From Bacillota bacterium (lineage in GTDB: Bacteria; Bacillota; Clostridia; Christensenellales; Pumilibacteraceae): a DNA stretch of 64,000 bases. The stretch spans positions 1 through 64,000 of the forward strand of contig WRLT01000009.1 in the NCBI GenBank assembly GCA_009777485.1, in the 5' to 3' direction. The position numbers were made by a program, and so were the translations under genes. This document shows, piece after piece, positions 34,540 through 43,412 of this stretch. The notes below the pieces were generated by a model that had not been told where the DNA came from, made no database searches, and saw only the letters and a list, made by a program, of their open reading frames with translations. The stretch's first letter is position 1; each line of letters opens with the position of its first letter.

Positions 34540-35661
34540 ATGGGTATATCATCCAGAAAAGAAAAAATAATAGAAGCCGTAGTAGATAGCTATATTAACC
34601 GTTGCGAACCGGTTTCCAGTGCGGATATTCAAAAAACCTATCTGCCCGCAGTAAGTTCTGCCACCATACGCAACGAGCTTGCTACCTTAGAGGACATGGG
34701 CTATTTAGCACAGCCGCACACGTCTAGCGGGCGCGTTCCTACGGCGGAAGCATATAGGCTGTATGTAGAAAAGCTTATGCCGCGCCGAAAGCTTTCTAGA
34801 AGCGAGTTAAAAATTATCAAAAGATACTTTAACCGCAAAATCACAGAATTAGACGACATCTTAAAAAGCACCGCAAAGGTGATATCCGAAATTACAAACC
34901 TAACGTCCGTCGCGTACGTTCAAAATGTAGAAAAAGCGCGCATAGAAAATATTAAAATCGTCAAAATTACCGACTCTACCGCGCTAATCATCATTGTTAC
35001 CGACCACGGGGTAATCAAAGATGCGGCGGCAAACATCGCGCAAAACATCTCTGAGGAATATTTTACGCGGGCGGGCGAGTTTGTTACGGAAGTATTTAAA
35101 GGCTGTTCTATCGCGCAGGCGGTTCACTCAAAAAAGATTATCCGCGACACGCGAAAAGAGTACGAGCAAATTTTTAAAACCGTGCTTAAAATACTAAAAA
35201 ATCATTCGCACGAAGAAATGGTATCGGACATTGTTTTAGAAGGAAGCGCAAAGATTTTAGAACAGCCCGAATACGCCAACTTACAAAAGGCAAAAGCGAT
35301 GTTAGAGCTGCTAGATGCAAAAGAAGATTTAATTCCCGTATTGCAAAACAGCGACGACATGAGCCTGAATATCTTAATCAGCAAGGATAACGAGATTAAA
35401 GAAGGTATGCCCGAATGCGCGATTGTTACGGCAAACTACGCCGTAAACGGAATTAACATAGGAAAGGCAGGCGTAATCGGGCCGATTCGCATGGATTATC
35501 CAAAAGTAGTTTCGGTACTGGATTATATAGGTAAAACCATCAACCTCTTACCGGAGCCCGACAGAAATGCCAAAATGTATAACGCAGAGTCGCAATCAGT
35601 AGAGGAGAATGCGGGCGAGGGCGAAATACACGCAGACGAAACAGAAAACGAAACGCAATAG
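34540..35661 (+). CDS. hrcA: Heat-inducible transcription repressor HrcA
   Basis: HrcA binds CIRCE and represses chaperone genes until heat titrates GroEL. The N-terminal winged helix (SSRKEKIIEAVVDSYINRCEP..SATIRNELATLEDMGYL.QPHTSSGRVPT) is diagnostic. At 373 residues it is slightly longer than usual because of an acidic C-terminal tail (~30 residues, SVEENAGEGEIHADE). AGGTGGG precedes the ATG. It is the first gene of a CIRCE-controlled operon. Confidence 0.96.
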   Translation: MGISSRKEKIIEAVVDSYINRCEPVSSADIQKTYLPAVSSATIRNELATLEDMGYLAQPHTSSGRVPTAEAYRLYVEKLMPRRKLSRSELKIIKRYFNRKITELDDILKSTAKVISEITNLTSVAYVQNVEKARIENIKIVKITDSTALIIIVTDHGVIKDAAANIAQNISEEYFTRAGEFVTEVFKGCSIAQAVHSKKIIRDTRKEYEQIFKTVLKILKNHSHEEMVSDIVLEGSAKILEQPEYANLQKAKAMLELLDAKEDLIPVLQNSDDMSLNILISKDNEIKEGMPECAIVTANYAVNGINIGKAGVIGPIRMDYPKVVSVLDYIGKTINLLPEPDRNAKMYNAESQSVEENAGEGEIHADETENETQ

Positions 35662-35727
35662 GCGTGTCAAGCACCGCATTTAAATAATTTCATTAACCAA
35701 AAAAAACGTACAGGAGAGATTAGAAAA

Positions 35728-36294
35728 GTGGCGCAGAATATCGGTTCAAAGGAAAAGCAGCTAAAAGAGCAACCGTCGATTGAATTAGACCAAGAAGAAT
35801 TTAAGGTTATTCAAACGCAGATTGCAAACCTAAACCAGCAATTAAGCGTAGCCCAAGCGGTGGCAAGCAAAGAAAAAAACCGCTCGGAGGAATTGAATGT
35901 GCTTAGCGACCGTTTGCAGGCGGATTTTGACAACTACCGCAAACGAACCGCCGAAAACAATCAAAAGCTTAAAGAAGACGGCATTGTTGATACGGTTAAA
36001 AAGATACTGCCGTTGATGGATACCATGCGTCATGCAGTTACTATGGTAACCGACGAAAAAACCGCAGAAGGTCTTAAAATGGTTTTAAAGCAGTTTAACG
36101 ACGGTTTAGGTTCGTTAGGCGTTGCTGAAATCCCCGCGCTAGGTGAGCAGTTTGACCCTCACCTGCACGACGCGGTTGCACAAGTTAAGGTGCGGGACGC
36201 ATCCAGTGCAAACATCATCGTAGAGGTGCTTCAAAAAGGGTATCGGCTAGGCGAGCGTATTATCAGACACAGTGTAGTAAAAGTAGGCAAATAA
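35728..36294 (+). CDS. grpE: Nucleotide exchange factor GrpE
   Basis: GrpE releases ADP from DnaK. A long N-terminal coiled coil (~25-75) is followed by FDNYRKRTAENNQK, KKILPLMDTMRHA and the C-terminal beta domain with FDPHLHDAVAQV. The start is GTG at 35728, eight bases after AGGAGAGA. Length 188 residues is normal. Confidence 0.94.
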   Translation: MAQNIGSKEKQLKEQPSIELDQEEFKVIQTQIANLNQQLSVAQAVASKEKNRSEELNVLSDRLQADFDNYRKRTAENNQKLKEDGIVDTVKKILPLMDTMRHAVTMVTDEKTAEGLKMVLKQFNDGLGSLGVAEIPALGEQFDPHLHDAVAQVKVRDASSANIIVEVLQKGYRLGERIIRHSVVKVGK

Positions 36295-36353
36295 ATTAAA
36301 ACTAATATAATTAAAAAAAACAAAACAAAGCAAAGCTTTTGGAGGAAAGCAAA

Positions 36354-38141
36354 ATGGGTAAGATTATTGGCATCGACTTAGGAACGACAAACTCGTGCGT
36401 ATCGGTTTTAGAAGGCGGAGAGCCTATCGTAATTCCGAATGCAGAAGGCTCACGCACAACACCTTCGGTAATCGGGTTTGCAAAAGACGGAGAGCGGCTT
36501 GTAGGGCAAGTTGCAAAGCGTCAGGCTGTCGCGAATCCCGACCGCACGATTATTTCAATCAAGCGCGACATGGGTACCGACCGTAAAGTCAAGATTGACA
36601 AAAAGGATTATTCGCCGCAAGAGCTTTCAGCGATGATTCTTACAAAACTCAAACAAGACGCCGAAGCGTACTTGGGCGAAAAAGTAACGCAAGCCGTTGT
36701 TACGGTACCCGCGTACTTTACCGACTCTCAGCGTCAAGCAACTAAGGACGCGGGGCGTATCGCGGGCTTAGACGTGCTTCGTATTATTAACGAACCGACG
36801 GCCGCTGCGCTGGCGTATGGCTTAGACAAGGGTAAAGAGGGCAACCATAAAATCTTTATCTACGACTTGGGCGGCGGTACGTTTGATATTTCTATTTTAG
36901 ATATCGGCGACGGCGTTTTTGAAGTTGTAGCTACTGCGGGCGATAACCGTTTGGGCGGTGACGACTTTGACCAAAAGGTTATAGACCATTTGGTAGAGTT
37001 ATTCAAAAACGATAACGCTATTGATTTAAGCAAAGACCGCATGGCGATGCAGCGTCTTAAAGAGGCGGCGGAAAAAGCCAAAATAGAGCTTTCGCAGCTG
37101 CAAAAAACCTCTATTTCGTTGCCGTTTATAACCTCTGGCGCGGCAGGTCCGTTGCATATGGATTATGAGCTTACCAAAGCAAAATTCGATGCGCTTACGG
37201 CATCGCTGGTTGAAAAAACCGTTAAATTGACGCAACAAGCCATGAAAGACGCGAATTTCTCTAACAAAGATATCGACAAGGTTATTTTGGTAGGCGGTTC
37301 TACGCGTATTCCTGCGGTTGTGGACGCGATTAAAACCCTTACGGGTAAAGACCCCTTTAAGGGCATCAATCCCGACGAATGCGTTGCGCTGGGTGCGGCG
37401 GTTCAAGGCGGGGTATTAGCAGGCGAGGTTAAAGACGTTTTATTGTTAGATGTTACGCCCCTTAGCTTAGGTATCGAAACAGTGGGCGGAATTTTCACCA
37501 AGCTGATTATGCGCAACACTACCATACCTACTAAAAAAAGCCAAGTATTTTCTACCGCCGCAGACGGTCAGCCTTCGGTTGATATCCACGTTCTGCAAGG
37601 TGAGCGCGAAATTGCGGCGCATAATAAAACATTAGCGCGCTTTGAGTTGGGCGGTATTGCGCCCGCGCCGCGCGGCGTTCCTCAAATAGAGGTTATCTTC
37701 GATATCGACGCAAACGGCATTGTACACGTTTCGGCAAAGGATAAAGGCACGGGCAAAGAGCAAAAGGTTACGATTACTGCCTCTACCAACCTTTCGGAAG
37801 CGCAAATTCAAAAAGCTATTAAAGACGCGGAGGATTTCTCCGAAGAGGACGGCAAGCGCAAATCCTTAGTAGAAACCAAAAACCAAGCGGATATGCTGAT
37901 TTTCTCGATAGAAAAATTCCTTTCCGAAAACGGCGATACGTTGGCGGCGTCTGATAAAGACGAGTTAGAAAAAGAAATGAGAAACGTAAAAGCCGTTCTT
38001 TCTACCGATGACCTAGAAACCATCCGCGATGCTATGGACGAGCTGCAAAAGCTTTCTAACAGCATATTTACCAAACTTTACGAAAACGCGGCGACAGATT
38101 CGCAAGAAACGATTGTTGAAGACGCAGAAGTTGTAGAATAA
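36354..38141 (+). CDS. dnaK: Chaperone DnaK (Hsp70)
   Basis: The housekeeping Hsp70. [21 protein letters not shown] and [10 protein letters not shown] mark the ATPase domain; the substrate-binding domain and helical lid are complete. The ATG at 36354, preceded by GGAGG at 36341-36345, gives 595 residues; an upstream in-frame start would add five residues but would overlap this ribosome binding site. It provides a direct comparison with the shorter Hsp70-like gene in the defence operon. Confidence 0.98.
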   Translation: MGKIIGIDLGTTNSCVSVLEGGEPIVIPNAEGSRTTPSVIGFAKDGERLVGQVAKRQAVANPDRTIISIKRDMGTDRKVKIDKKDYSPQELSAMILTKLKQDAEAYLGEKVTQAVVTVPAYFTDSQRQATKDAGRIAGLDVLRIINEPTAAALAYGLDKGKEGNHKIFIYDLGGGTFDISILDIGDGVFEVVATAGDNRLGGDDFDQKVIDHLVELFKNDNAIDLSKDRMAMQRLKEAAEKAKIELSQLQKTSISLPFITSGAAGPLHMDYELTKAKFDALTASLVEKTVKLTQQAMKDANFSNKDIDKVILVGGSTRIPAVVDAIKTLTGKDPFKGINPDECVALGAAVQGGVLAGEVKDVLLLDVTPLSLGIETVGGIFTKLIMRNTTIPTKKSQVFSTAADGQPSVDIHVLQGEREIAAHNKTLARFELGGIAPAPRGVPQIEVIFDIDANGIVHVSAKDKGTGKEQKVTITASTNLSEAQIQKAIKDAEDFSEEDGKRKSLVETKNQADMLIFSIEKFLSENGDTLAASDKDELEKEMRNVKAVLSTDDLETIRDAMDELQKLSNSIFTKLYENAATDSQETIVEDAEVVE

Positions 38142-38176
38142 GACCGCCATTTTTTAGGCAGACGGAATAATAGAGA

Positions 38177-39271
38177 ATGTCAAAATCGTATTATGAGGTT
38201 CTCGGCGTTTCTAAAACTGCATCCGACGAGGAGATTAAGGCCGCTTTCCGCGGCTTGGCTAAGAAATTTCACCCGGACGTAAATCCGGGGGATGAAAAGG
38301 CCGCTAAATCCTTTAAGGAAGCAAACGAAGCGTACGAGGTATTAAGCGACCCGGCCAAAAAAGCCGCTTACGACCGTTCGCAGTCGGGCGGCGGCGCGGG
38401 TTCTAGTGCGGGCGGGTCCGGCGGTGCTGGCGGCGCAGGCTCATTTTTTGACGATTTTGTCAATATGTTTAATTCCGAACAACGCGAACCTACGTCAAGC
38501 GGCGGCGGCGATATTTCGCTTAATGTTACGCTTACGTTCGAGGAGGCCGCTTACGGTGTTCAAAAGGAAATCGCGGTAACGCGTAACGAAGTTTGTTCGG
38601 CGTGTCATGGGACGGGCGCAAAATCGGGTACTCAATATGCTAAATGTAACGCTTGCGGCGGTTCGGGCAAGGTAAGATTTGCGCAGGAAACGCCGTTCGG
38701 GCGCGTAGTAAGTATGCGCACTTGTTCTGCATGTAACGGAAGCGGCAAAATAATCAAAGAACCGTGTACTGCGTGTCAGGGGCGCAGTGTAGTGCGCAAA
38801 ACCATGAATCTGCGTATATCCTTTCCCTCAGCTATTGAGCACGGCCAAATCATGACGATACCCGGAGAGGGAGAGCGCAGTAAATCCGGTGCAAAAGCCG
38901 GCAATTTGATTTTAATAGTCAATGTTATGCCGCATAGGCAGTTTAAACGCAAGGGCTTAGATTTAACCGTGGATGTTCCTATTACGTTTACACAAGCGTT
39001 GTTAGGCGATAAAATTATGGTGCCGATGCTGCGGGGCGCAAAAATAGCTTTTCCGCTGCCCGAAAATACACAAAGCGGAACAATTTTTAAGCTGAAAGGG
39101 CAAGGTATCGAAAATCCTAAAAAAGGAATTGCCGGCGATTTATTAGTAACGGTAGAAGTAGAGATGCCCAAAAACCTTACCAAAGAGCAAAAAAACAAGG
39201 TAAAAGAATTGCAAATGCTAATTAAGCCTGAACAGTATGATAAAGCGGGCGACCACACTGTAAAAAAATAA
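38177..39271 (+). CDS. dnaJ: Co-chaperone DnaJ
   Basis: The J domain (YYEVLGVSKTASDEEIK.. with HPD in KFHPDVNPG) is followed by a Gly/Ser-rich region, four cysteine motifs (CSACHGTG, CNACGGSG, CSACNGSG, CTACQG) forming two zinc sites, and the C-terminal substrate-binding domain. The last zinc motif ends in CQGRS rather than CxGxG, a mild deviation. Length 364 residues is normal. Confidence 0.96.
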   Translation: MSKSYYEVLGVSKTASDEEIKAAFRGLAKKFHPDVNPGDEKAAKSFKEANEAYEVLSDPAKKAAYDRSQSGGGAGSSAGGSGGAGGAGSFFDDFVNMFNSEQREPTSSGGGDISLNVTLTFEEAAYGVQKEIAVTRNEVCSACHGTGAKSGTQYAKCNACGGSGKVRFAQETPFGRVVSMRTCSACNGSGKIIKEPCTACQGRSVVRKTMNLRISFPSAIEHGQIMTIPGEGERSKSGAKAGNLILIVNVMPHRQFKRKGLDLTVDVPITFTQALLGDKIMVPMLRGAKIAFPLPENTQSGTIFKLKGQGIENPKKGIAGDLLVTVEVEMPKNLTKEQKNKVKELQMLIKPEQYDKAGDHTVKK

Positions 39272-39301
39272 AAACCATTTAAAAGCATACAAGCGTGTTT
39301 A

Positions 39302-40225
39302 ATGAAATACTTAAAAATTTCTGTGCATACTACTACCGAGTTTTCGGATATCGTTGCATCTGTGTTAATGGAACACGGGTCAGACGGCGTATCCATAAAA
39401 GACCACTCTGACGTATTACAGCTTTTAAAATCACCCCTTAACTGGGATTATGCAGACGAATCCATTTTAAAAACCGAATTTCACGGCGCGTTGGTTTTCG
39501 GATATTTTAATGAAACCGCTAACGCGAATAAAATTCGGGAGGCGGTTTCTGCATTGAAAAATGACCCCTATTTTGATACGGGCAGCTTAGAGGTTTTAAG
39601 TTCTTACGAAGACTCTGCCGATTGGGAAAACGTTTGGAAACAATTTTTTAAACCTATTACCGTTAAAAAAATTACCATCGTGCCTGCATGGTTAAAGCAT
39701 AAACAAAAAAATACGGTGCCTGTGTATATAGACCCCGGTTTGGCGTTTGGCACGGGCAGCCACGAAACCACCGCGCTGTGTATCGAACTCATGCAGCAAA
39801 TACAGCTTGCGGGTAAACACGTTGCCGACATCGGCTGCGGCAGCGGAATTTTAGGAATTTCCGCCTTAAAGCTTGGCGCAAGCCGTTGTACCATGCTGGA
39901 TATAGACCCTTGTGCGGTTCGGGCATCGCAAGAAAACGCCGAGTTTAACGGAGTGTTTAATTTATGTACTTTTATCGAAGGCGGTTTTTCAAAAACAGAA
40001 AATTTGCAGCTGGATGTTATAGTAGCAAATTTAACGGCGGATTTGCTGGTTGAATTTTGTTCGTATGCCGAAAAAATGCTGCATAGCGGCGGTGTTTTGA
40101 TTGTAAGCGGAATTTTAGACGGATACCTGCCGCAGGTACAAAAAGCGTTTTGTGCAAATTTTACTACGCTTAAAACGCAGCAGCGCGGCGATTGGCACGG
40201 ACTTTTACTTATAAAAAACGGATAG
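39302..40225 (+). CDS. prmA: Ribosomal protein L11 methyltransferase
   Basis: PrmA methylates ribosomal protein L11 using S-adenosylmethionine. The N-terminal domain is followed by DPGLAFGTGSHETT and the SAM-binding motif VADIGCGSGILGISALKLGA; VANLTADLL is the conserved NxxxxxL segment. At 307 residues it is normal. Its position after dnaJ and before rsmE is the standard Firmicute order. Confidence 0.95.
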   Translation: MKYLKISVHTTTEFSDIVASVLMEHGSDGVSIKDHSDVLQLLKSPLNWDYADESILKTEFHGALVFGYFNETANANKIREAVSALKNDPYFDTGSLEVLSSYEDSADWENVWKQFFKPITVKKITIVPAWLKHKQKNTVPVYIDPGLAFGTGSHETTALCIELMQQIQLAGKHVADIGCGSGILGISALKLGASRCTMLDIDPCAVRASQENAEFNGVFNLCTFIEGGFSKTENLQLDVIVANLTADLLVEFCSYAEKMLHSGGVLIVSGILDGYLPQVQKAFCANFTTLKTQQRGDWHGLLLIKNG

Positions 40226-40229
40226 GGAT

Positions 40230-40961
40230 ATGCGAAAAATTTTTGTAGACAAAGCAGAAAAAACACTGGTACTTAGTCAAGAAGAGCATAAGCATCTTTC
40301 GGTAGTTTTGCGTGCTAAAATCGGAGATGAGCTGATTGTTTCGGCGGGCGACGGGTTCGACTACCGCTATGAAATTCAGCAGATTACCAAAAATCAAACT
40401 ACGCTTAATCAAATCGGCAAAAGTCTTAACAAATCTGAGCCGAACATTTGTATTACCCTCTATACGGCTATTTTAAAGGGCGATAAAAATGAAACCGTTA
40501 CACGCACTTGCACCGAACTGGGAGTAGTGCATATTATCCCGTTTGTTTCGCAATTTTGTGCGGCTTCTGCGTCAAGCTATAAATTAGAGCGCAATCAAAA
40601 AATAGCGGTCGAGGCGGCAAAGCAGAGCGGGCGCGGACGCGTTCCCCGAATTGACACGCCCGTACCGTTTAGCGAAGTTGTATCAAATTTGAGCGGCTTT
40701 GACGTAGTGGTTTTTGCCTATGAGCGCGCCGAAAGCGCATGTATTAAAAGCTTTCTGCGCGAACAATTTACATCGAAATGCCCTATAAAAACCGTTGCCG
40801 TTATAGTAGGCAGTGAGGGCGGATTTTCAGAAAAAGAGGCAGAACTTCTTTATACAGCGGGTGTTGAGCCGCTTACTTTGGGCAAAAGAATTTTACGCGC
40901 CGATACGGCTTGCGCGGCGGTTTGCGCGGCGGTGCTGTACGAGGCGGGAGAAATGGCATGA
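40230..40961 (+). CDS. rsmE: 16S rRNA m3U1498 methyltransferase
   Basis: RsmE is a SPOUT-class methyltransferase acting on U1498 of 16S rRNA. An N-terminal PUA-like region (HKHLSVVLRAKIGDEL) precedes the knotted domain with IVGSEGGFSEKE and LGKRILRADTAC. It starts four bases after prmA and its stop overlaps the next start (ATGA). Length 243 residues is normal. Confidence 0.95.
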   Translation: MRKIFVDKAEKTLVLSQEEHKHLSVVLRAKIGDELIVSAGDGFDYRYEIQQITKNQTTLNQIGKSLNKSEPNICITLYTAILKGDKNETVTRTCTELGVVHIIPFVSQFCAASASSYKLERNQKIAVEAAKQSGRGRVPRIDTPVPFSEVVSNLSGFDVVVFAYERAESACIKSFLREQFTSKCPIKTVAVIVGSEGGFSEKEAELLYTAGVEPLTLGKRILRADTACAAVCAAVLYEAGEMA

Positions 40962-42211
40962 AAGATTTTGTTATATTTTCGCTAGGGTGCAAAACAAATC
41001 AGGCAGAAGGGCAGTCGCTTGCGGAAGCGGTGAATAAAATAGGGTATAGCGTTACAATTGATTTAGTGCCCGCGCGGTATTACGTACTGAATACGTGTTC
41101 GGTAACAGCGGAGGCCGACAAAAAATCCCGTCAAGCGGTTGCAAGAATTTTAAAGCTAAACAATAACGCCGAAATATTTGTTATCGGTTGTGCAAGTCAG
41201 TATAATGCACAAGCCTTTATCAATAAGCCTAATGTTCGTTTTGTGGGCGGCACGGCGCAAAAGGCGCAGGCGTTTGAACAAATTTTGCAGATTATTCAGC
41301 TGAAAAACAACGGCTATGCAACACCGTCAAGCATGGTTATTGCACCGTTTTCGGATACCTTTGAGTGCTTAGATAAGCCCTATAAAAGCCGTATGCGCGC
41401 ATACATAAAGGTGCAGGACGGTTGCAATAGATATTGTTCTTACTGTATTGTGCCGTATTTGCGCGGAAAAAGCCGTTCGCGCGAATTATCAGACATTATG
41501 CTTCAAGCAAGGCTTTTGGCGGCAGAATCAAAAGAACTGATTATAACGGGAATAAATTTGTCAGACTACCGTATAGGCGGCGTACCAGCGCTTGCCGAAT
41601 TAGTGCGCAGCTTTGCGTCTATCGATGCGGCACGTAAACGGCTTGGTTCGCTGAGTGTGGATGCGGTAACGCGTGATTTGTTAGAGGCGGTACGTGAAGC
41701 AGGATTTTGCCAACACTTTCACCTATCTGTTCAAAGCGGCAGCGACACGGTTTTACAGCGCATGAACCGCCGATACACAACGGCAGATGTTTTAGAAAAA
41801 GTGCGGTTGATACGCGAATATTACCCGAATTGCGGTATTACGTCAGACATAATCACAGGATTTCCGCAAGAAACCGAACAAGAATTTAACGAAACTGTGC
41901 AAACCGTAAAACAAGCAGCTTTTTCGGATGTGCATATTTTTCCGTATTCAGAGCGCGGCGGTACAAAAGCTGCGGGCATGCCGCAGGTTGATATATCCAT
42001 ACGCAAACAGCGCGCCGCAGTACTGGACGGGGTATGCGCCGCGCTTAAAAAAGACTTTTTGCAAGCGCAAATCGGAAAAGAAGCTTCTGTTTACATCGAG
42101 GACGCAGCGGGCGGCTATACCGAAAACTATTGCAAGCTTTACGTTAATGCGCCCATAGGCGAAATAGTTTGTATAAAGCCGTTAAAACTGTATAAGGACG
42201 GCTTAATGTAA
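40958..42211 (+). CDS. mtaB: tRNA t6A methylthiotransferase MtaB
   Basis: MtaB converts t6A37 of tRNA to ms2t6A. Three regions are visible: the N-terminal MTTase domain with LGCKTNQAEGQS, NTCSVT and GCASQ; the radical SAM cluster CNRYCSYC in VQDGCNRYCSYCIVPYLRG; and the C-terminal TRAM-like end. The ATG at 40958, overlapping the rsmE stop, gives 417 residues and is preferred over longer in-frame starts within rsmE. Confidence 0.94.
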   Translation: MKDFVIFSLGCKTNQAEGQSLAEAVNKIGYSVTIDLVPARYYVLNTCSVTAEADKKSRQAVARILKLNNNAEIFVIGCASQYNAQAFINKPNVRFVGGTAQKAQAFEQILQIIQLKNNGYATPSSMVIAPFSDTFECLDKPYKSRMRAYIKVQDGCNRYCSYCIVPYLRGKSRSRELSDIMLQARLLAAESKELIITGINLSDYRIGGVPALAELVRSFASIDAARKRLGSLSVDAVTRDLLEAVREAGFCQHFHLSVQSGSDTVLQRMNRRYTTADVLEKVRLIREYYPNCGITSDIITGFPQETEQEFNETVQTVKQAAFSDVHIFPYSERGGTKAAGMPQVDISIRKQRAAVLDGVCAALKKDFLQAQIGKEASVYIEDAAGGYTENYCKLYVNAPIGEIVCIKPLKLYKDGLM

Positions 42212-42244
42212 AAGTGCATATACAACGCATAAATAGGTAAACCT

Positions 42245-43228
42245 ATGCTTATGAACGCCGTTATTTTAGCGGGAGATACGGGACATGACTTGCGTCCGCT
42301 TACTCTCTCAACGCCAACTCCTATGCTTACGGTTGCTAATGTACCTGTAATAGATTATGCCGTTGCACATTTGCGTGCTTTTGGGATTCGTGAATTTGTT
42401 TATATGGTAGGGCATAAGCACGAAAATATTGTTTCATACGCCGCACACTATAAAGGCGTTACAAGCAGATTTTTGATTGAATCCGAGCCGCTAGGAAGTT
42501 TGGGCGGAATTAAAGGGGCAGAGCAAATTTTAAGCGATGTTTTTTTAGTAATATCGGGCAATGTAATCGAAAATATAGATTTAAGCGCAATGTTTAATAA
42601 GCATTTTAACTCTGGCGCACTGATAACAATGGCCGTTACGCCGTCCGAAGATATCTCTGCACAGCTTGTAGAGTCGGACGCATGGGGTACGGTGATAGGT
42701 ATAAATGAAAAAGAGGGGAAAGCTGCAAAAGCAGGTTTTGCGGATTGCGGAATATACATTGTAGATAAGCAGGCGTTAGCTTGGGTGCCGAAAAATACTT
42801 TTTACAATTTTTTAGATTTGTTTGTAACGCTAATTCCTAAAAGAAAGCTTTCAACCTTTATTCACGAGGGATATTTTAGCGCGGTTAATACGCAAAATAA
42901 GTACTTTACCGCAAATTTTGATTTGTTGCGCGGCGGTTTCTTTGACCCCGCTCCGCATTGCGGCCGCGAGCGGCGATATTCACAAACAGACGGGCAGAAT
43001 AACCTGATTGCGGTAGGTGCGCAAGTATTTGGAAATATAAAAAATTCTATTATCGGGTTTGATGCGATAATTGAAAAAAATGCGGAACTAGATACTTGCA
43101 TTGTGCTTGAAGGCGCGCGTGTTGCTAAAAGCCATCGCAACTGCATCTTAGGACAAAATTTTATTTTACAAAACCTAACTTTTTTTTCGCAAAATGCAGA
43201 AAAATCAGTTGTTTTTTTGCAAAATTAA
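42245..43228 (+). CDS. Nucleotidyltransferase-fold protein, probably inactive
   Basis: The fold is that of sugar-1-phosphate nucleotidyltransferases (RmlA/GlmU/GMPP type) with an N-terminal catalytic-like domain and a short left-handed beta-helix at the C terminus (residues ~255-320, GNIKNSIIGFDAIIEKNAEL). Every key catalytic position is altered. The GGxGTRLxPLT loop reads AGDTGHDLRPLT, without the Arg. The PKPM motif reads TPTPML, without the Lys. The GD metal ligand reads SGNVIENID, with Asn instead of Asp. It may bind a sugar nucleotide or act as a regulator. AGGT lies six bases before the ATG at 42245. Confidence 0.75.
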   Translation: MLMNAVILAGDTGHDLRPLTLSTPTPMLTVANVPVIDYAVAHLRAFGIREFVYMVGHKHENIVSYAAHYKGVTSRFLIESEPLGSLGGIKGAEQILSDVFLVISGNVIENIDLSAMFNKHFNSGALITMAVTPSEDISAQLVESDAWGTVIGINEKEGKAAKAGFADCGIYIVDKQALAWVPKNTFYNFLDLFVTLIPKRKLSTFIHEGYFSAVNTQNKYFTANFDLLRGGFFDPAPHCGRERRYSQTDGQNNLIAVGAQVFGNIKNSIIGFDAIIEKNAELDTCIVLEGARVAKSHRNCILGQNFILQNLTFFSQNAEKSVVFLQN

Positions 43229-43237
43229 TGATATAAT
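43209..43237 (+). promoter_or_regulatory. Promoter for RNase J
   Basis: TTGTTT (43209-43214), 17 bases, TATAAT (43232-43237), overlapping the end of the upstream gene. It gives a leader of about 170 bases. The leader also holds two direct copies of TTAACGCG. Confidence 0.5.
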
Positions 43238-43400
43238 ATAAAACAAGTTCGGTCATTTTAATTTTAAGTAGCATTTATTTAGTATACTTAACGCGCTTTA
43301 AGATTTTTTAACGCGTAACAAAGCTAACAAAAATATAGTTTTGTGTTATTTTGGTGCGAATATTCTTTTAAATAAAATTTATCATACATATATAATTTTT

Positions 43401-43412
43401 AGGAGGCCTCCT
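43401..43412 (+). promoter_or_regulatory. Perfectly palindromic ribosome binding site of RNase J
   Basis: AGGAGGCCTCCT is a perfect 12-base palindrome whose left half is a full ribosome binding site. It ends directly before the TTG codon at 43413 and 12 bases before an ATG at 43425. It sets the start as TTG and could allow mRNA dimerisation or sequestration of the site. Confidence 0.6.
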
